A stretch of 64,000 bases of DNA from Prevotella sp. GTDB lineage: Bacteria > Bacteroidota > Bacteroidia > Bacteroidales > Bacteroidaceae. The DNA is taken from assembly GCA_003447235.1 (NCBI GenBank), contig DLZV01000016.1, positions 1 through 64,000 of the forward strand, in the 5' to 3' direction. Shown one piece after another: positions 48,564-58,346 of the stretch. The notes below the pieces were generated by a model. The model searched no databases, was not told the DNA's origin, and worked only from the letters and a program-made list of their open reading frames with translations. The first letter of the stretch is position 1. Each line of letters opens with the position of its first letter. A program made the position numbers and the translations under genes.

Positions 48564-49763
48564 TTACTCTTCCGTCTCGATGAAGTGATACTGACCCGTG
48601 ATGTCGTTGAACAGCACGCGATACTTGCCCGGCTTCACGGGGATGTTGTCACCAGCAGACGTGGCGTAGCCATAGGGGAAGCCGTTGCCACCCCAGTTGT
48701 TCGTCCAGTCGGGATCGGCCAGGAACTTAGCCTCCGTGCTTCCGCTTGTAGCGTCGAGGTCGAAGTACCAGTCGTGGTTGACCGCACCATCAAAGGTGTT
48801 GACGGGCTGCATGGACGTGGTGGTTGCCCAGTCGTTGAATGCGCCGCTGATGAACATTGATGCAAAGGTCTTCGGCGTCTGGTTGGCCACCTTCTCCATG
48901 GTGCAGGTACGCTTCACGGGGTCGAGGGTGATCTTGTAATAGCCCGACTCGCTCACGGAGATGTTGCCTGGGTCGTCGCCGCCATCGCGGAAGACGAGGC
49001 CTGCGCAGACCACGTCGATCGTGTTGGCCCAGTTGTCGCCGATGGTGTGGATGATCTTAAACTCGGCACCTGCGGGGTAGTAGCCCGTGTAGGTCAGCGT
49101 GCCGACACCCGTGGTCTTGTTATACTCCTGTCCCTCCTCTGTGTAGAGCGGCATGACAGAGGTGCCGACAGCACCCTTGTCGTTGGTCCAGGCACCATCA
49201 CCAATGCAGCCACCAATGAGATACCACACGTCGATGGCGGCATCCTTCAGCTTCACATAGTAGGGCAGCACCTTGATCTGGACTGCGTTGGAATAGATCG
49301 TGTCGCCAGCATAGGCAGCACGCACGCGTACATATACATCCTGGGATGCGGGCACGTTGTTGGGCTCGTAGCGGACAATCTCCTGCAGGGCCTTTGCCAT
49401 CTCGTTGGCAGCTACGCTACCCTTGACGAGAGAGAACTCCGTGTCGAAGGTCTTGTAGTCGCCGACAGCCTGGTCGGTGGCATCCTTCTCGCCAGCCTGG
49501 ATATCCTTCGTCCATCGGTTGGTGGGCGAAACCTGGATCTGATAGCTAACCAGGGCGGGGAAGCCGTAGTCGGGCTGCGACCAGCTGAAGGCGAGCGACT
49601 CCGAGGTGGCCAGATCCACATTGGCCTGGGCGTAGGACGGGGTATTGAGGACGAAAGTCGTCGGCGTCTGTATCGTGGGGTTGTTGTCCCTGTCGTCGTC
49701 GCAGGCCGTGAGGAATGCGAGGGAGCAGAGCAGCAACGCGGTTGATTTGATTATATTTTTCAT
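48564..49763 (-). CDS. susE: SusE-like outer-membrane starch-binding lipoprotein
   Basis: 399 residues, lipobox LAFLTAC (cysteine 21). The N-terminal half is a SusE fibronectin-like domain (LAFSWSQPDYGFPALVSYQI), and the C-terminal half carries two surface-glycan-binding modules (WYLIGGCIGDGAWTNDKG and FISGAFNDWATTTSMQ). It would bind maltooligosaccharides on the cell surface without catalysis. 78 bases downstream of susD in the same operon. Confidence 0.88.
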   Translation of the reverse strand: MKNIIKSTALLLCSLAFLTACDDDRDNNPTIQTPTTFVLNTPSYAQANVDLATSESLAFSWSQPDYGFPALVSYQIQVSPTNRWTKDIQAGEKDATDQAVGDYKTFDTEFSLVKGSVAANEMAKALQEIVRYEPNNVPASQDVYVRVRAAYAGDTIYSNAVQIKVLPYYVKLKDAAIDVWYLIGGCIGDGAWTNDKGAVGTSVMPLYTEEGQEYNKTTGVGTLTYTGYYPAGAEFKIIHTIGDNWANTIDVVCAGLVFRDGGDDPGNISVSESGYYKITLDPVKRTCTMEKVANQTPKTFASMFISGAFNDWATTTSMQPVNTFDGAVNHDWYFDLDATSGSTEAKFLADPDWTNNWGGNGFPYGYATSAGDNIPVKPGKYRVLFNDITGQYHFIETEE

Positions 49764-49841
49764 CGTTGATTGCTTTGTTTTGTTGCACAGAGCGGGCGTG
49801 GCTTCTTGGAAGTCGGTCCGCCCTGTGCGGTTGATGATCTA

Positions 49842-51455
49842 TTAGTAACCAGGGTTCTGCGTGATGGCGCCTTTCACCTGGGCTGCCGGGATGGCGAAGA
49901 TGTTGCGGTATGCATCAAAGTTGCGGCCCGCCTTGGCACCACCCTTGTAGCTCCAGTTGTAGTTGTTGTTGCCACCAAAGCGTCCGAAGCGGATGAGCGT
50001 CGGGCGGCGGAGACCCTCATAGTAGAACTCGCGGCTCCACTCGTCGCAGAGGTCGCTCAGAGAGTAGGCTGAGCGCTTCACGGCATGTGCACGATCGCGA
50101 AGGGCGTTGACAGCATCCGTGCCTTCCTTCGTCGTGGTGCCGCCATTGAGACGGGCCGTGGCCTCGGCATAGGTCAGGTAGGCCTCGGCTACACGGAAGA
50201 GGAAGAAGTCGGTGTCGGGGTAGTTGTCGTTGTGGCCCACCGAGTTGTCGGTCTTGAAGTTGTTCCACTTAGCCACGGCAAAGCCAGCCTTGAAGCTGCT
50301 CAGATAGCCGTCGCCATTGTCGAGCGTACGGTCCTTGCCGTCGAAGATGGCGCGGTCGTCGATGGCGGCAGCAGGCATCTCCGTGCAGCTGACGTTGGGT
50401 GCGTCGCCATTGGGGAAGAACTTATTGATCAAGTCCGTGCGTGCGCGGTTGCCGCCCCAGGCCTGGCCCGTGCCGTTGGTGGCCTGCGGGTAGGTGCCTG
50501 TCACGTCGGCATGCATGTCGCCATCATAGGCGCCAGCCATCAGGAAGAGCGTGCCTGCCCACGACGTGGTCGTCACGCCATCCTGGCCGATGCGGAACAC
50601 ACCCTCGCGGGCTGCGCTCGTCTCGCCATTGTCGCCCATGAAGAGCATCTGGTAGGCGCTCCACTTGCCCACACCCGTGAGGTTGAGGTGGTAGTCAGAC
50701 TTCATCACGCGCTGGGCGTAGTCGGCAGCCTTCTGCCATTGCGGAGTTCCCGTATAGACCTCGGCGTTGAGGTAGAGGCGGGAGAGCAGCATCCATACCG
50801 CAGCCTTGTCGGCACGGTAGTAGCCGGCGTCGCTGGAGGTCTTCGACTTGGCCTCGCTCATCTGCGGCTCTATCTCCAGCAGCTCCTTCTCCAGCCAGGC
50901 GTACATCTCGGCACGAGTGTAGCGCACGGGCTTTTCGAGCGTCGTGGCAAACGGCACGTTGCCGAAGGCGTCCATCAGAAAGTAGTACTCCAGGGCGCGG
51001 AGGAAGCGTACCTCGGCCGTCTTGGTGGCGTCCTTGTCGCCACACTCGTTGATGTACTGGTTGCAGTAGGAGATACCCGTGGTCAGACGGGCGAAAAGGC
51101 CGTTGAGCATCGGGTGGCTGTCGTCGTATGTATTGTAGCAGAACTCGCGGATGCCGGCGTCGCTCCAGTGGCAGATGGCCTCGTCGGTGGTCATCTCGTT
51201 GGAATTCCAAAGCTGGCGGATGAAGCCTGCGGTACCGCCATCGAGACCGTCGATGTCGCATTGGTCGTCGCCCGTGCTATTGCCGGACATGGCCAAGTTG
51301 GCGTAGCACTTGTTGAAGAGTGCCGTCGGGTTGACCTGCGTGTTCATGTTCGGGTCGATGGGCTTGACGTCCAGGTCGCCCGTGCAGGAAGCCATGCCCA
51401 GAAGTGAGAGGGAGACGGCTGCTGCAGAAAGTAGGTTCTTTATATTCTTGTTCAT
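49842..51455 (-). CDS. susD: SusD/RagB family starch-binding lipoprotein
   Basis: 537 residues, lipobox SLLGMASC (cysteine 24). Typical SusD helices and TPR-like region (EVRFLRALEYYFLMDAFGNV and RADKAAVWMLLSRLYLNAEV), and the C-terminal RRPTLIRFGRF with the final NPGY. It forms the lid of the SusC channel and presents starch fragments. It starts 24 bases after susC, the standard pair. Confidence 0.95.
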   Translation of the reverse strand: MNKNIKNLLSAAAVSLSLLGMASCTGDLDVKPIDPNMNTQVNPTALFNKCYANLAMSGNSTGDDQCDIDGLDGGTAGFIRQLWNSNEMTTDEAICHWSDAGIREFCYNTYDDSHPMLNGLFARLTTGISYCNQYINECGDKDATKTAEVRFLRALEYYFLMDAFGNVPFATTLEKPVRYTRAEMYAWLEKELLEIEPQMSEAKSKTSSDAGYYRADKAAVWMLLSRLYLNAEVYTGTPQWQKAADYAQRVMKSDYHLNLTGVGKWSAYQMLFMGDNGETSAAREGVFRIGQDGVTTTSWAGTLFLMAGAYDGDMHADVTGTYPQATNGTGQAWGGNRARTDLINKFFPNGDAPNVSCTEMPAAAIDDRAIFDGKDRTLDNGDGYLSSFKAGFAVAKWNNFKTDNSVGHNDNYPDTDFFLFRVAEAYLTYAEATARLNGGTTTKEGTDAVNALRDRAHAVKRSAYSLSDLCDEWSREFYYEGLRRPTLIRFGRFGGNNNYNWSYKGGAKAGRNFDAYRNIFAIPAAQVKGAITQNPGY

Positions 51456-51479
51456 GATGTTATTATCGCTAATGAGGGG

Positions 51480-54400
51480 TTAGAAGTTGAGGTTCAGACC
51501 AAGAATGACGGAGAACGGACGCGGATAGAGGTTGTCGTCGAAACCGTTGAACACCTCCGGGTCGATGCCGTCGTAGTTGGTGATGGTGAACACATTGGAA
51601 GCCGTGGCATAGGCGCGGCCTGAGAGACCATGCCATCCGCTGGTCTTGAAGAGGCTGGCGAAGCTATAGCCCAAGGTGATGTTGTCCAACTTCAGGAACG
51701 AGGCGTTGTGGATCCAACGGTCGGTGAGGTTGGAGGTGACATCGTCGGTCTGCCAGTCGTCGGCAACGGCCTGTGCGGTTTTGTTGCACATGAAGTTGCT
51801 GGAAGCCCAGAGGGCGTTCGGGCTGACATTCTTGAAGACTTGGCTGATGTTGTCAAACACATAGTTGCCAATGTTGGCACGCAGAGTGAAGCCGAGGTCC
51901 CAGTTCTTGTACTCCAGGCGGGAGGACAGACCCATCGTGACGGGAGGCGTCGGCGACTTGTAGAAGTAGCGGTCCTCATTGGAGATCTTGCCATCGCCAT
52001 TGCGATCGACCATCGCACCCTCGATAGCCTTGCCGTTCTTGTCGTAGGCCTGCTGATAGACCCAGAAGGAGTTGGCGGGATTGCCCACAGCGTTATACTC
52101 CAGGTACTTGTCGGTACCGATCACGATACTCGTGTTAGGCACGGGGAGTCCGTCGGAGCTGGCACCCGTCAGGTCGTCGATGCGGTTTCTGTTGTAAGTG
52201 AAGTTGTAGTCGATGGTCCAGTACCAGTCTTTCGTCTGGATGGCCTTCCAAGACAACGTCACCTCCACACCCGTGTTGCTGAGCGTACCGATGTTCTGCC
52301 AAGCCTGGTTGCGGAAGGCTGAGAGAGCCTGTGTCGGAGCGTAGTTGAGCAGGTCGGTGGTCTTGCGGTAATACCAATCGACCGTACCCGTGAGGCGCTG
52401 GTCAAGGATACCCCAGTCCAAACCGATGTTGTACGTGGTCGTGGTCTCCCACTTCAGGTCAGGCGTATAGTTGTCCGGACGATTGAGCGTACCGTCGCCG
52501 TCTGCGGGGTAGTAGGCACCCGTGCCCTGGTTGCGCGTATAGGTCGGAATCCAGGCATAGTCGTTGTTCACGTCCTGCTGACCCGTCATACCCCATCCGA
52601 GGCGGAGCTTCAGGTCAGAGAGCCAAGAGATCTCCTTGAGCTTGTTCTCCTCGCTGGCCTTCCAAGCGAAGGCAAATGACGGGAACCATGCCCAGTGCTC
52701 CTTGAAGCGTGAGGAACCGTCGTCACGAACGGTTGCCGTGAGATAGTAGCGGTCCATGAAGCTCCAGTTGGCACGACCGAAGAAGGAAACGAGGTAGTTC
52801 TCAGTCTTATAGGCCTTCGTTGACGGATTGTAAATCTGTCCGGCCAGCGATCCCGTGATCTCGTTGCCGTTGGCATCGACGAGCGGCTGACCAAAGTGAT
52901 CGACATAGGTGCCGGTCTTGGTGTTGCCCGCACCATAGATGCCCCAGTAGTTGTTGTCCGTGCCACGATAGAAGCGCTGGTACTCATAACCACCCATGAT
53001 GTCGATGTGGTGCTGGTGAGCGTCGTTGAAGTCGTGATAGTACTGGGCGTAGGCCGAGAGCGAGAGGTTGCGCTTCACGATGCGCTCCCATCCATGGCTG
53101 CCGTAGTAGCTGTCGTTGTTGCTCTGGTAGGCCGGTGAGATGTCTGTATTCTGCTTACCGCTTGCGATATCGGCACCCAGCGTGGCGTGGAGGCGGAGAT
53201 CCTCAAATCCGTGTACCTTGTAGTCGAAGTCTGCGCTGCCGATAAACTCGCGGCTATGTGCGACGTCGTTCTTCTCGTTGAGCACGGAGAGCGGGTTGCG
53301 CGTAGCCAGCTCGTTGTAGGTGTACATCCAGTTGGGGTCGCTATAGTTGCCCGACTTCGGCCAGGCGAAGTAGCCGTGGAAGTTGTTCAGCGTCTGGTTG
53401 AGGTTGTCTCCGAAGAATTTTCTGTGATACTCGGAGGTGTAGCCATACGGGCTCTGGGTCGGGTCCATATTGACTGCCGCGCCCACGGCCGATCCGTCGG
53501 CATAGCGGTTCTTGGCGTACATGCCCTTGGCATTGAGCGTGATGTTGAGGTGGTTGTTGAGGAGCGACGGGGTGAGGGTGACGGAAGCCGTGGCACGCTG
53601 GAAGCGTGAGGTCTTCAGGATACCCTGCTCGTCGGTGAAGCCTGCGCTCACACGATAGGGGAGAGCCTGGCCTACTGCGCCGCTGACTGTCAGGTTGTGG
53701 TCATGGCTGATGGACGTCTGATAGATCAGGTCCTGCCAGTCGGTGTCTGCCGTACCCAGGGCACGGTAGGGGTCGCTGTCCTCGCCCCACTTGCTGCGGA
53801 TGAGGTCGCGGAATCCGGCTGCGTCGAGCACGTCGATGGTCTTCTTCTTCCAGCCGAGCGTCACGCTACCGTTGTACGATACCTTCACGTCGCCCGCGTG
53901 GCCCTTCTTTGTCGTGATGATGATGACACCATTGGAACCGCGGCTACCATAGATGGCGGTGGCCGAAGCGTCTTTCAGCACGTTGAAGGACTCGATGTCC
54001 TGCGGGTTGATGGCCGAGAGGATGTTGGCCACACCTTTCACACCATTGTTGTCGATAGGCACGTTGTCGATGACGATCAACGGATCGTTGCTGGCGTTGA
54101 GGGACGAGCCGCCACGGATGCGGACGTTGGACTTGGCACCCGGCGTACCACCCTCGCTGGTGATAGCCACACCGGCCACCTTACCCACGAGCAAGTCCTG
54201 GGCGTTGACCACAACACCCTTGTTCTTGCCGTCTGGTTTCAAGGCGGCGACAGATCCAGTCAGGTCCTTCTTCTTGACCACGCCGTAGCCGATGACGACC
54301 ACCTCGTTGAGCGACTGGGCCGCGTCATCCTGCATGGTGATGACCATGTTGTCCTGCGCCGTTACTTGCTGCTTCTTGTAGCCGATGTAGGAGATGGTCA

Positions 54401-54623
54401 AGGTCTGTCCGGGTTGCACGCTGAGCGAGAAGTTACCGTCCAAGTCGGTCACGGTACCATTGCTCGTTCCGTTGATCAGCACGCTCGCGCCGATAATCGG
54501 CTCGCCGGAAGCATCTTTCACGGAGCCTTTCACCGTACTTTGGGCGAAAGCACCTACTGAGAGAGCTAAGCCCGCTGCTAGGGCCAGCATTCTCGCAGGG
54601 AATTTGGGTTTAACCTGCTTCAT
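51480..54623 (-). CDS. susC: SusC/RagA TonB-dependent outer-membrane transporter
   Basis: 1047 residues. Signal peptide (ALAAGLALSVGAFAQ), an N-terminal carboxypeptidase-D-like domain (GSVKDASGEPIIGASVLING), the TonB box/SusC signature SLNEVVVIGYGVVKKKDLTG, a plug domain (VRIRGGSSLNASNDPLIVID), and a long beta-barrel ending in LGLNLNF. It imports oligosaccharides into the periplasm with energy from TonB. First gene of the minus-strand operon susC-susD-susE-susF, head to head with the LacI-type regulator. Confidence 0.96.
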   Translation of the reverse strand: MKQVKPKFPARMLALAAGLALSVGAFAQSTVKGSVKDASGEPIIGASVLINGTSNGTVTDLDGNFSLSVQPGQTLTISYIGYKKQQVTAQDNMVITMQDDAAQSLNEVVVIGYGVVKKKDLTGSVAALKPDGKNKGVVVNAQDLLVGKVAGVAITSEGGTPGAKSNVRIRGGSSLNASNDPLIVIDNVPIDNNGVKGVANILSAINPQDIESFNVLKDASATAIYGSRGSNGVIIITTKKGHAGDVKVSYNGSVTLGWKKKTIDVLDAAGFRDLIRSKWGEDSDPYRALGTADTDWQDLIYQTSISHDHNLTVSGAVGQALPYRVSAGFTDEQGILKTSRFQRATASVTLTPSLLNNHLNITLNAKGMYAKNRYADGSAVGAAVNMDPTQSPYGYTSEYHRKFFGDNLNQTLNNFHGYFAWPKSGNYSDPNWMYTYNELATRNPLSVLNEKNDVAHSREFIGSADFDYKVHGFEDLRLHATLGADIASGKQNTDISPAYQSNNDSYYGSHGWERIVKRNLSLSAYAQYYHDFNDAHQHHIDIMGGYEYQRFYRGTDNNYWGIYGAGNTKTGTYVDHFGQPLVDANGNEITGSLAGQIYNPSTKAYKTENYLVSFFGRANWSFMDRYYLTATVRDDGSSRFKEHWAWFPSFAFAWKASEENKLKEISWLSDLKLRLGWGMTGQQDVNNDYAWIPTYTRNQGTGAYYPADGDGTLNRPDNYTPDLKWETTTTYNIGLDWGILDQRLTGTVDWYYRKTTDLLNYAPTQALSAFRNQAWQNIGTLSNTGVEVTLSWKAIQTKDWYWTIDYNFTYNRNRIDDLTGASSDGLPVPNTSIVIGTDKYLEYNAVGNPANSFWVYQQAYDKNGKAIEGAMVDRNGDGKISNEDRYFYKSPTPPVTMGLSSRLEYKNWDLGFTLRANIGNYVFDNISQVFKNVSPNALWASSNFMCNKTAQAVADDWQTDDVTSNLTDRWIHNASFLKLDNITLGYSFASLFKTSGWHGLSGRAYATASNVFTITNYDGIDPEVFNGFDDNLYPRPFSVILGLNLNF

Positions 54624-54709
54624 CTTTTTGCTTTTTTGTTAGTTATTTATAAATGTAATGATTGCCTTTAAAAATGACCTTCATACCTTCCGTGGGGGAT
54701 TTCTACATG

Positions 54710-54717
54710 CAAAATTA
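54710..54717 (-). promoter_or_regulatory. -7 promoter box for susC
   Basis: On the minus strand TAATTTTG followed by C. The susC start is at 54623, giving a leader of about 80 nt. A TTTG at 54737-54734 lies 16 bases upstream, a little close for a -33 element. Confidence 0.6.
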
Positions 54718-54772
54718 GGGTTTTGAGTGTTATCAAATACTATTTTTTACGAAAAATCGTTTGTTATAATGT

Positions 54773-54822
54773 GCAAAGGTTTGCATTGACAATCGTCAAG
54801 TTATATCCTTGATAGAAATCAA
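54773..54822. promoter_or_regulatory. Candidate operators for the LacI-type regulator
   Basis: Three palindromes occur in the susC-lacI gap: GCAAAGGTTTGC (54773-54784), TTGACAATCGTCAA (54786-54799) and TTGATAGAAATCAA (54809-54822). The last two share the pattern TTGAY-N4-RTCAA and lie 23 bases apart, about two helical turns. They lie between the two -7 boxes. That the neighbouring LacI protein binds them is inference. Confidence 0.55.
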
Positions 54823-54840
54823 TAAATGATAGTATAATCG

Positions 54841-54848
54841 TATTTTTG
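54841..54848 (+). promoter_or_regulatory. -7 promoter box for the LacI-type regulator
   Basis: TATTTTTG followed by C, 41 bases before the gene start at 54890. No clear -33 TTTG. Confidence 0.55.
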
Positions 54849-54889
54849 CAACATAAAAACAGACAATAGTCTGCCATTACACTCAAAAC

Positions 54890-55915
54890 ATGAAAGAGCA
54901 GCCCATACTGACGATGAAGGATATGGCCGAGGCCTTGGGGGTCTCGGTATCGACCATTTCCCGTGCGCTGAAGGATAATCCCTGCATCAGTCCTGAGAAG
55001 CGAGAGGCTATCCAAAGGTTTGCGCGCGAACATCATTTCTCTCCCAATCCGTTGGCAGAGTCGCTACGCAAGAGCCGCACGGAAGCACCCAAGCTCATCG
55101 GCGTCATCATCCCCGAGTTTGTCCACTACTATTTCGCCTCCGTCCTCACGGGCATCGAGGAGACGGCCTGGGAATGGGGCTACCGCATCCTGGTCGCCAC
55201 GAGCAACGAGCGCTACGACCGCGAGGTAGAGATCTGCCAGTCCTTCTATGAGAACCGCGCCTGCGGCATCATCATCTCCCAGGCCAAGGACACGAAGCGC
55301 TATGACCACTTCACGGAACTCATGAGCCATGGCATCCCCGTGGTCTTCTACGACCGTATCTGTACGGGCGTGGACGCGTCGCGCGTGGTGGTAGACGACT
55401 ACATGGGGGCGTTTACTGCCGTTAGCCATCTGATCAAGACGGGCTGTCGTCGCATCGCCTACTATAGTTCGCCGATGAACCTGGAGATTTCCAAAAATCG
55501 CTATAACGGGTGGCATGACGCCTTGGTGCGCAACGGCTTGCCGGCTGGCGACGACCTGTTGTTCATGTGCGACAACCGCGAACAGGCGGAGTGTATCACC
55601 CCCGACGTCCTCTCCCGCGAGCAGATACCCGACGCGTTCTTCGCCACCAACGACGATACGGCCATCGGCATCCTCTATACGGCCAAGCGGATGGGCTACC
55701 GTGTGCCCGAGGACCTGTCGATCTGCGGGTTCACCAATGGCGAGCGTGCCATCGCCTGCGATCCGATGCTCACGACCGTCGAGCAGCGAGGCCGGTCCGT
55801 GGGCGAGGAGGCTGCCCGCATCCTCATAGGACAGGTGGAGGGCACCATTCCCAAGGACAAGGTCGAGCGACGTGTCATTCGTACCCGTCTCGTCCTGAGA
55901 GGCACGACACGATAG
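54890..55915 (+). CDS. LacI-family transcriptional regulator of the starch locus
   Basis: 341 residues. An N-terminal LacI helix-turn-helix (TMKDMAEALGVSVSTISRAL, residues about 8-27) is followed by the hinge and a periplasmic-binding-protein-like sensor (LIGVIIPEFVHYYFASVLTG, PDAFFATNDDTAIGIL, SICGFTNGE). It presumably senses a maltose-type sugar and controls the divergent sus operon and the following transporter. The canonical regulator of such loci in B. thetaiotaomicron, SusR, is a different family. The MFS gene follows after 55 bases on the same strand. Confidence 0.93.
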   Translation: MKEQPILTMKDMAEALGVSVSTISRALKDNPCISPEKREAIQRFAREHHFSPNPLAESLRKSRTEAPKLIGVIIPEFVHYYFASVLTGIEETAWEWGYRILVATSNERYDREVEICQSFYENRACGIIISQAKDTKRYDHFTELMSHGIPVVFYDRICTGVDASRVVVDDYMGAFTAVSHLIKTGCRRIAYYSSPMNLEISKNRYNGWHDALVRNGLPAGDDLLFMCDNREQAECITPDVLSREQIPDAFFATNDDTAIGILYTAKRMGYRVPEDLSICGFTNGERAIACDPMLTTVEQRGRSVGEEAARILIGQVEGTIPKDKVERRVIRTRLVLRGTTR

Positions 55916-55970
55916 CCGGTCCGCCCCTGCCAAAAGACAACAACAACCGACAACAATAACTGAAACATAC

Positions 55971-57296
55971 ATGAAACAGAAACCCGATTTGAGTTTTCGG
56001 AAGCTGTGGGATCTCAGCTTCGGATTCTTTGGCGTACAGATAGCCTACGCCCTGCAGAGCGCGAATATCGCGCGTATTTTTGCCACGCTTGGTGCCGATC
56101 CCCACTCGCTGAGCTATTTCTGGATCCTCCCGCCCCTGATGGGCATCCTTGTCCAGCCTATCGTCGGATCTTGCAGCGACCGCACCTGGACGCGCTTTGG
56201 CCGTCGCATCCCCTATCTCTTTGTCGGCGCGGCCGTGGCGGTACTCGTCATGTGTCTCCTCCCCAATGCGGGCAGCTTCGGCATGGCGGTCTCCGCAGCC
56301 ATGGTCTTCGGCCTCGTCACGTTGATGTTTCTCGACACGAGCATCAATATGGCCATGCAGCCGTTTAAGATGCTCGTCGGCGACATGGTCAACGAGAAGC
56401 AGAAGGCCCTGGCCTATAGCATACAGAGTTTTCTTTGCAATGCGGGATCACTCGTCGGCTATGTCTTCCCGTTCTTCTTCACCGCCTTGGGCATTGCCAA
56501 TACCGCGCCCTCGGGTGTCGTCCCCGATTCTGTGATCTGGTCGTTCTATATTGGTGCGGCCATCCTGATTCTCTGCGTCATCTATACTACCGCGAGGGTC
56601 AAGGAGTGGACACCCGCAGAGTATGCTGAGTACAACGGCACCAATAGTTCCGTGGAGCAGGAAGAAGCGGGTAAGGGCGACTGGCTGACGCTCCTGCGTC
56701 ATGCGCCCGCCACGTTCTGGAAGGTCGGCCTCGTGCAGTTCTTCTGCTGGTTTGCCTTTATGTATATGTGGACCTACACCAACGGCACGGTAGCGGCCAA
56801 CTGCTGGGGCGTCGATATGTTCTCTGCCGATGCTACCGCCACCTCGGGCTACCAGGAGGCAGGCAACTGGGTGGGAATGCTCTTTGCCGTTCAGGCGATC
56901 GGTTCGGTGATATGGGCCATGGTGCTGCCGCAGATTCGTCGTCGCAAACTGGCCTATAGTCTGAGTCTGCTGCTGGGAGGCGTGGGCTTCGTGATGGCCG
57001 CCTTCGTGATGGACAAGTACCTGATGTTCGTGCCTTTCCTCCTGATTGGTTGTGCCTGGGCCGCCATGCTCGCCATGCCCTTCACCTTTGTCACCAATGC
57101 CCTCCAGGGCTACGGCCACATGGGGGCCTACCTCGGCCTCTTCAATGGCACGATCTGCGTGCCCCAGATTATTGCTGCCGCCCTTGGTGGTGTCATCCTT
57201 GCCCTCGTGGGTTCCGTCCAGGCCCACATGATGATAGTGGCGGGCGTCGCCTTGGTCATTGGTGCCCTTGTTGTGGGCTGGATCAAGGACGCCTAA
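55971..57296 (+). CDS. MFS transporter, probable maltose/glucose uptake (GPH/SLC45-like)
   Basis: 441 residues with about 12 membrane helices. The motif SCSDRTWTRFGRRIPYLFVGA is typical of the SLC45/GPH-type sucrose and maltose transporters of Bacteroidetes. Downstream of the LacI gene and opposite susCDEF, it is placed to carry maltose or maltooligosaccharides across the inner membrane; the substrate is inference from context. It ends at a bidirectional terminator. Confidence 0.92.
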   Translation: MKQKPDLSFRKLWDLSFGFFGVQIAYALQSANIARIFATLGADPHSLSYFWILPPLMGILVQPIVGSCSDRTWTRFGRRIPYLFVGAAVAVLVMCLLPNAGSFGMAVSAAMVFGLVTLMFLDTSINMAMQPFKMLVGDMVNEKQKALAYSIQSFLCNAGSLVGYVFPFFFTALGIANTAPSGVVPDSVIWSFYIGAAILILCVIYTTARVKEWTPAEYAEYNGTNSSVEQEEAGKGDWLTLLRHAPATFWKVGLVQFFCWFAFMYMWTYTNGTVAANCWGVDMFSADATATSGYQEAGNWVGMLFAVQAIGSVIWAMVLPQIRRRKLAYSLSLLLGGVGFVMAAFVMDKYLMFVPFLLIGCAWAAMLAMPFTFVTNALQGYGHMGAYLGLFNGTICVPQIIAAALGGVILALVGSVQAHMMIVAGVALVIGALVVGWIKDA

Positions 57297-57339
57297 TCGC
57301 TTAAGGCAGTATTGCCAGTTGTTCCCATACCCATACGAA

Positions 57340-57382
57340 AAAATCCCCACCTGCTTGGCAGAGCCTGCAGGTGGGGATTTCC
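57340..57382. terminator. Bidirectional rho-independent terminator
   Basis: AAATCCCCACCTGC (57341-57354) pairs with GCAGGTGGGGATTT (57367-57380). Both sides have A or T runs. It lies between the convergent MFS and OmpA genes. Confidence 0.85.
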
Positions 57383-57426
57383 TTATACTATATTGCAAAT
57401 CGACGATCGACTTGCCGACAAGTTGC

Positions 57427-58275
57427 TTACTCCTCCGGAGCCTTGTCGATGAGGTCCATAAACTGGTCGAGCTTCGGCGTGATGATGATCTGCGTGCGGC
57501 GGTTGCGCTGCTTGCCCAGCTCCGTGTCGTTGCCAGCAAGCGGGTTCCACTCACCACGTCCACCAGCCGTGAGACGCTTCGGATCAACACCGAAATGCTC
57601 CTGCAGGTAGAGGGCTACACTCGTGGCACGCAAGGCCGAGAGGTCCCAGTTGTTGCGGATGTTGCGCATCTTCTCGTTGGCCGTGTTGATGGGCACGTTG
57701 TCCGTATTACCCTCGATCAGCACGTCATAGTCTCTGTAGTCCATGATGATCTTGGCGATCTTGCTCAGCGTCTGCTCGGCGCGCTCGTTCACCTCGTAGC
57801 TACCGCTCTTGTAGAGCATGTTGTCAGCCAGCGAGATATAGACCACACCCTTGAGCACCTGCACATCGACCTCCTTCAGCTCCTCGCGAGACAGCGAGCG
57901 CGTCAGGTTGTTGGTCAGCACCATGTTGAGCGAGTCGCTCTTCGTCTTCACCTCCACTAGGTGGCGGATGTATTGGTTAGACTCGTTGATCTGATCGACG
58001 AGCTTCGAGATGTTCACGTTGTTCTTGTCCGCGTTGTTGAGGCTTCGGTCAAGACTTCCCTGCAGAGCAGCCGCACTTGCTTTGGCCTGTGCGAGCTGGT
58101 CCTCCAAGCTCTTGATGCGTGCGTTGTTGGCCGCGATGGTCTCCTTCGCACTCTGATACTCACTCGTCAGTTGACGATTCTCGTTCTGACAGTTCTCCAA
58201 ATCCTTCTTGCTGGCACAACCCGACAGCACGAGGCAACCGATGGCCAGGGCAGAAAATAAAGTTCTCTTCTTCAT
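57427..58275 (-). CDS. OmpA-family peptidoglycan-binding lipoprotein
   Basis: 282 residues. Lipobox LVLSGC (cysteine 20), then a coiled coil of about 90 residues with many Q/N/L (NENRQLTSEYQSAKETIAAN), then an OmpA-like C-terminal domain (NTANEKMRNIRNNWDLSALR...ELGKQRNRRTQIII), containing the conserved D and R that bind diaminopimelate in peptidoglycan. It tethers the outer membrane to the wall. No beta-barrel. Confidence 0.9.
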   Translation of the reverse strand: MKKRTLFSALAIGCLVLSGCASKKDLENCQNENRQLTSEYQSAKETIAANNARIKSLEDQLAQAKASAAALQGSLDRSLNNADKNNVNISKLVDQINESNQYIRHLVEVKTKSDSLNMVLTNNLTRSLSREELKEVDVQVLKGVVYISLADNMLYKSGSYEVNERAEQTLSKIAKIIMDYRDYDVLIEGNTDNVPINTANEKMRNIRNNWDLSALRATSVALYLQEHFGVDPKRLTAGGRGEWNPLAGNDTELGKQRNRRTQIIITPKLDQFMDLIDKAPEE

Positions 58276-58346
58276 AATTCTTATTGTCTTTTGTATTTGT
58301 TCTTAATAATAGATGCTCTCTGACGAAGATGGCGGCGGGGCGTGAT

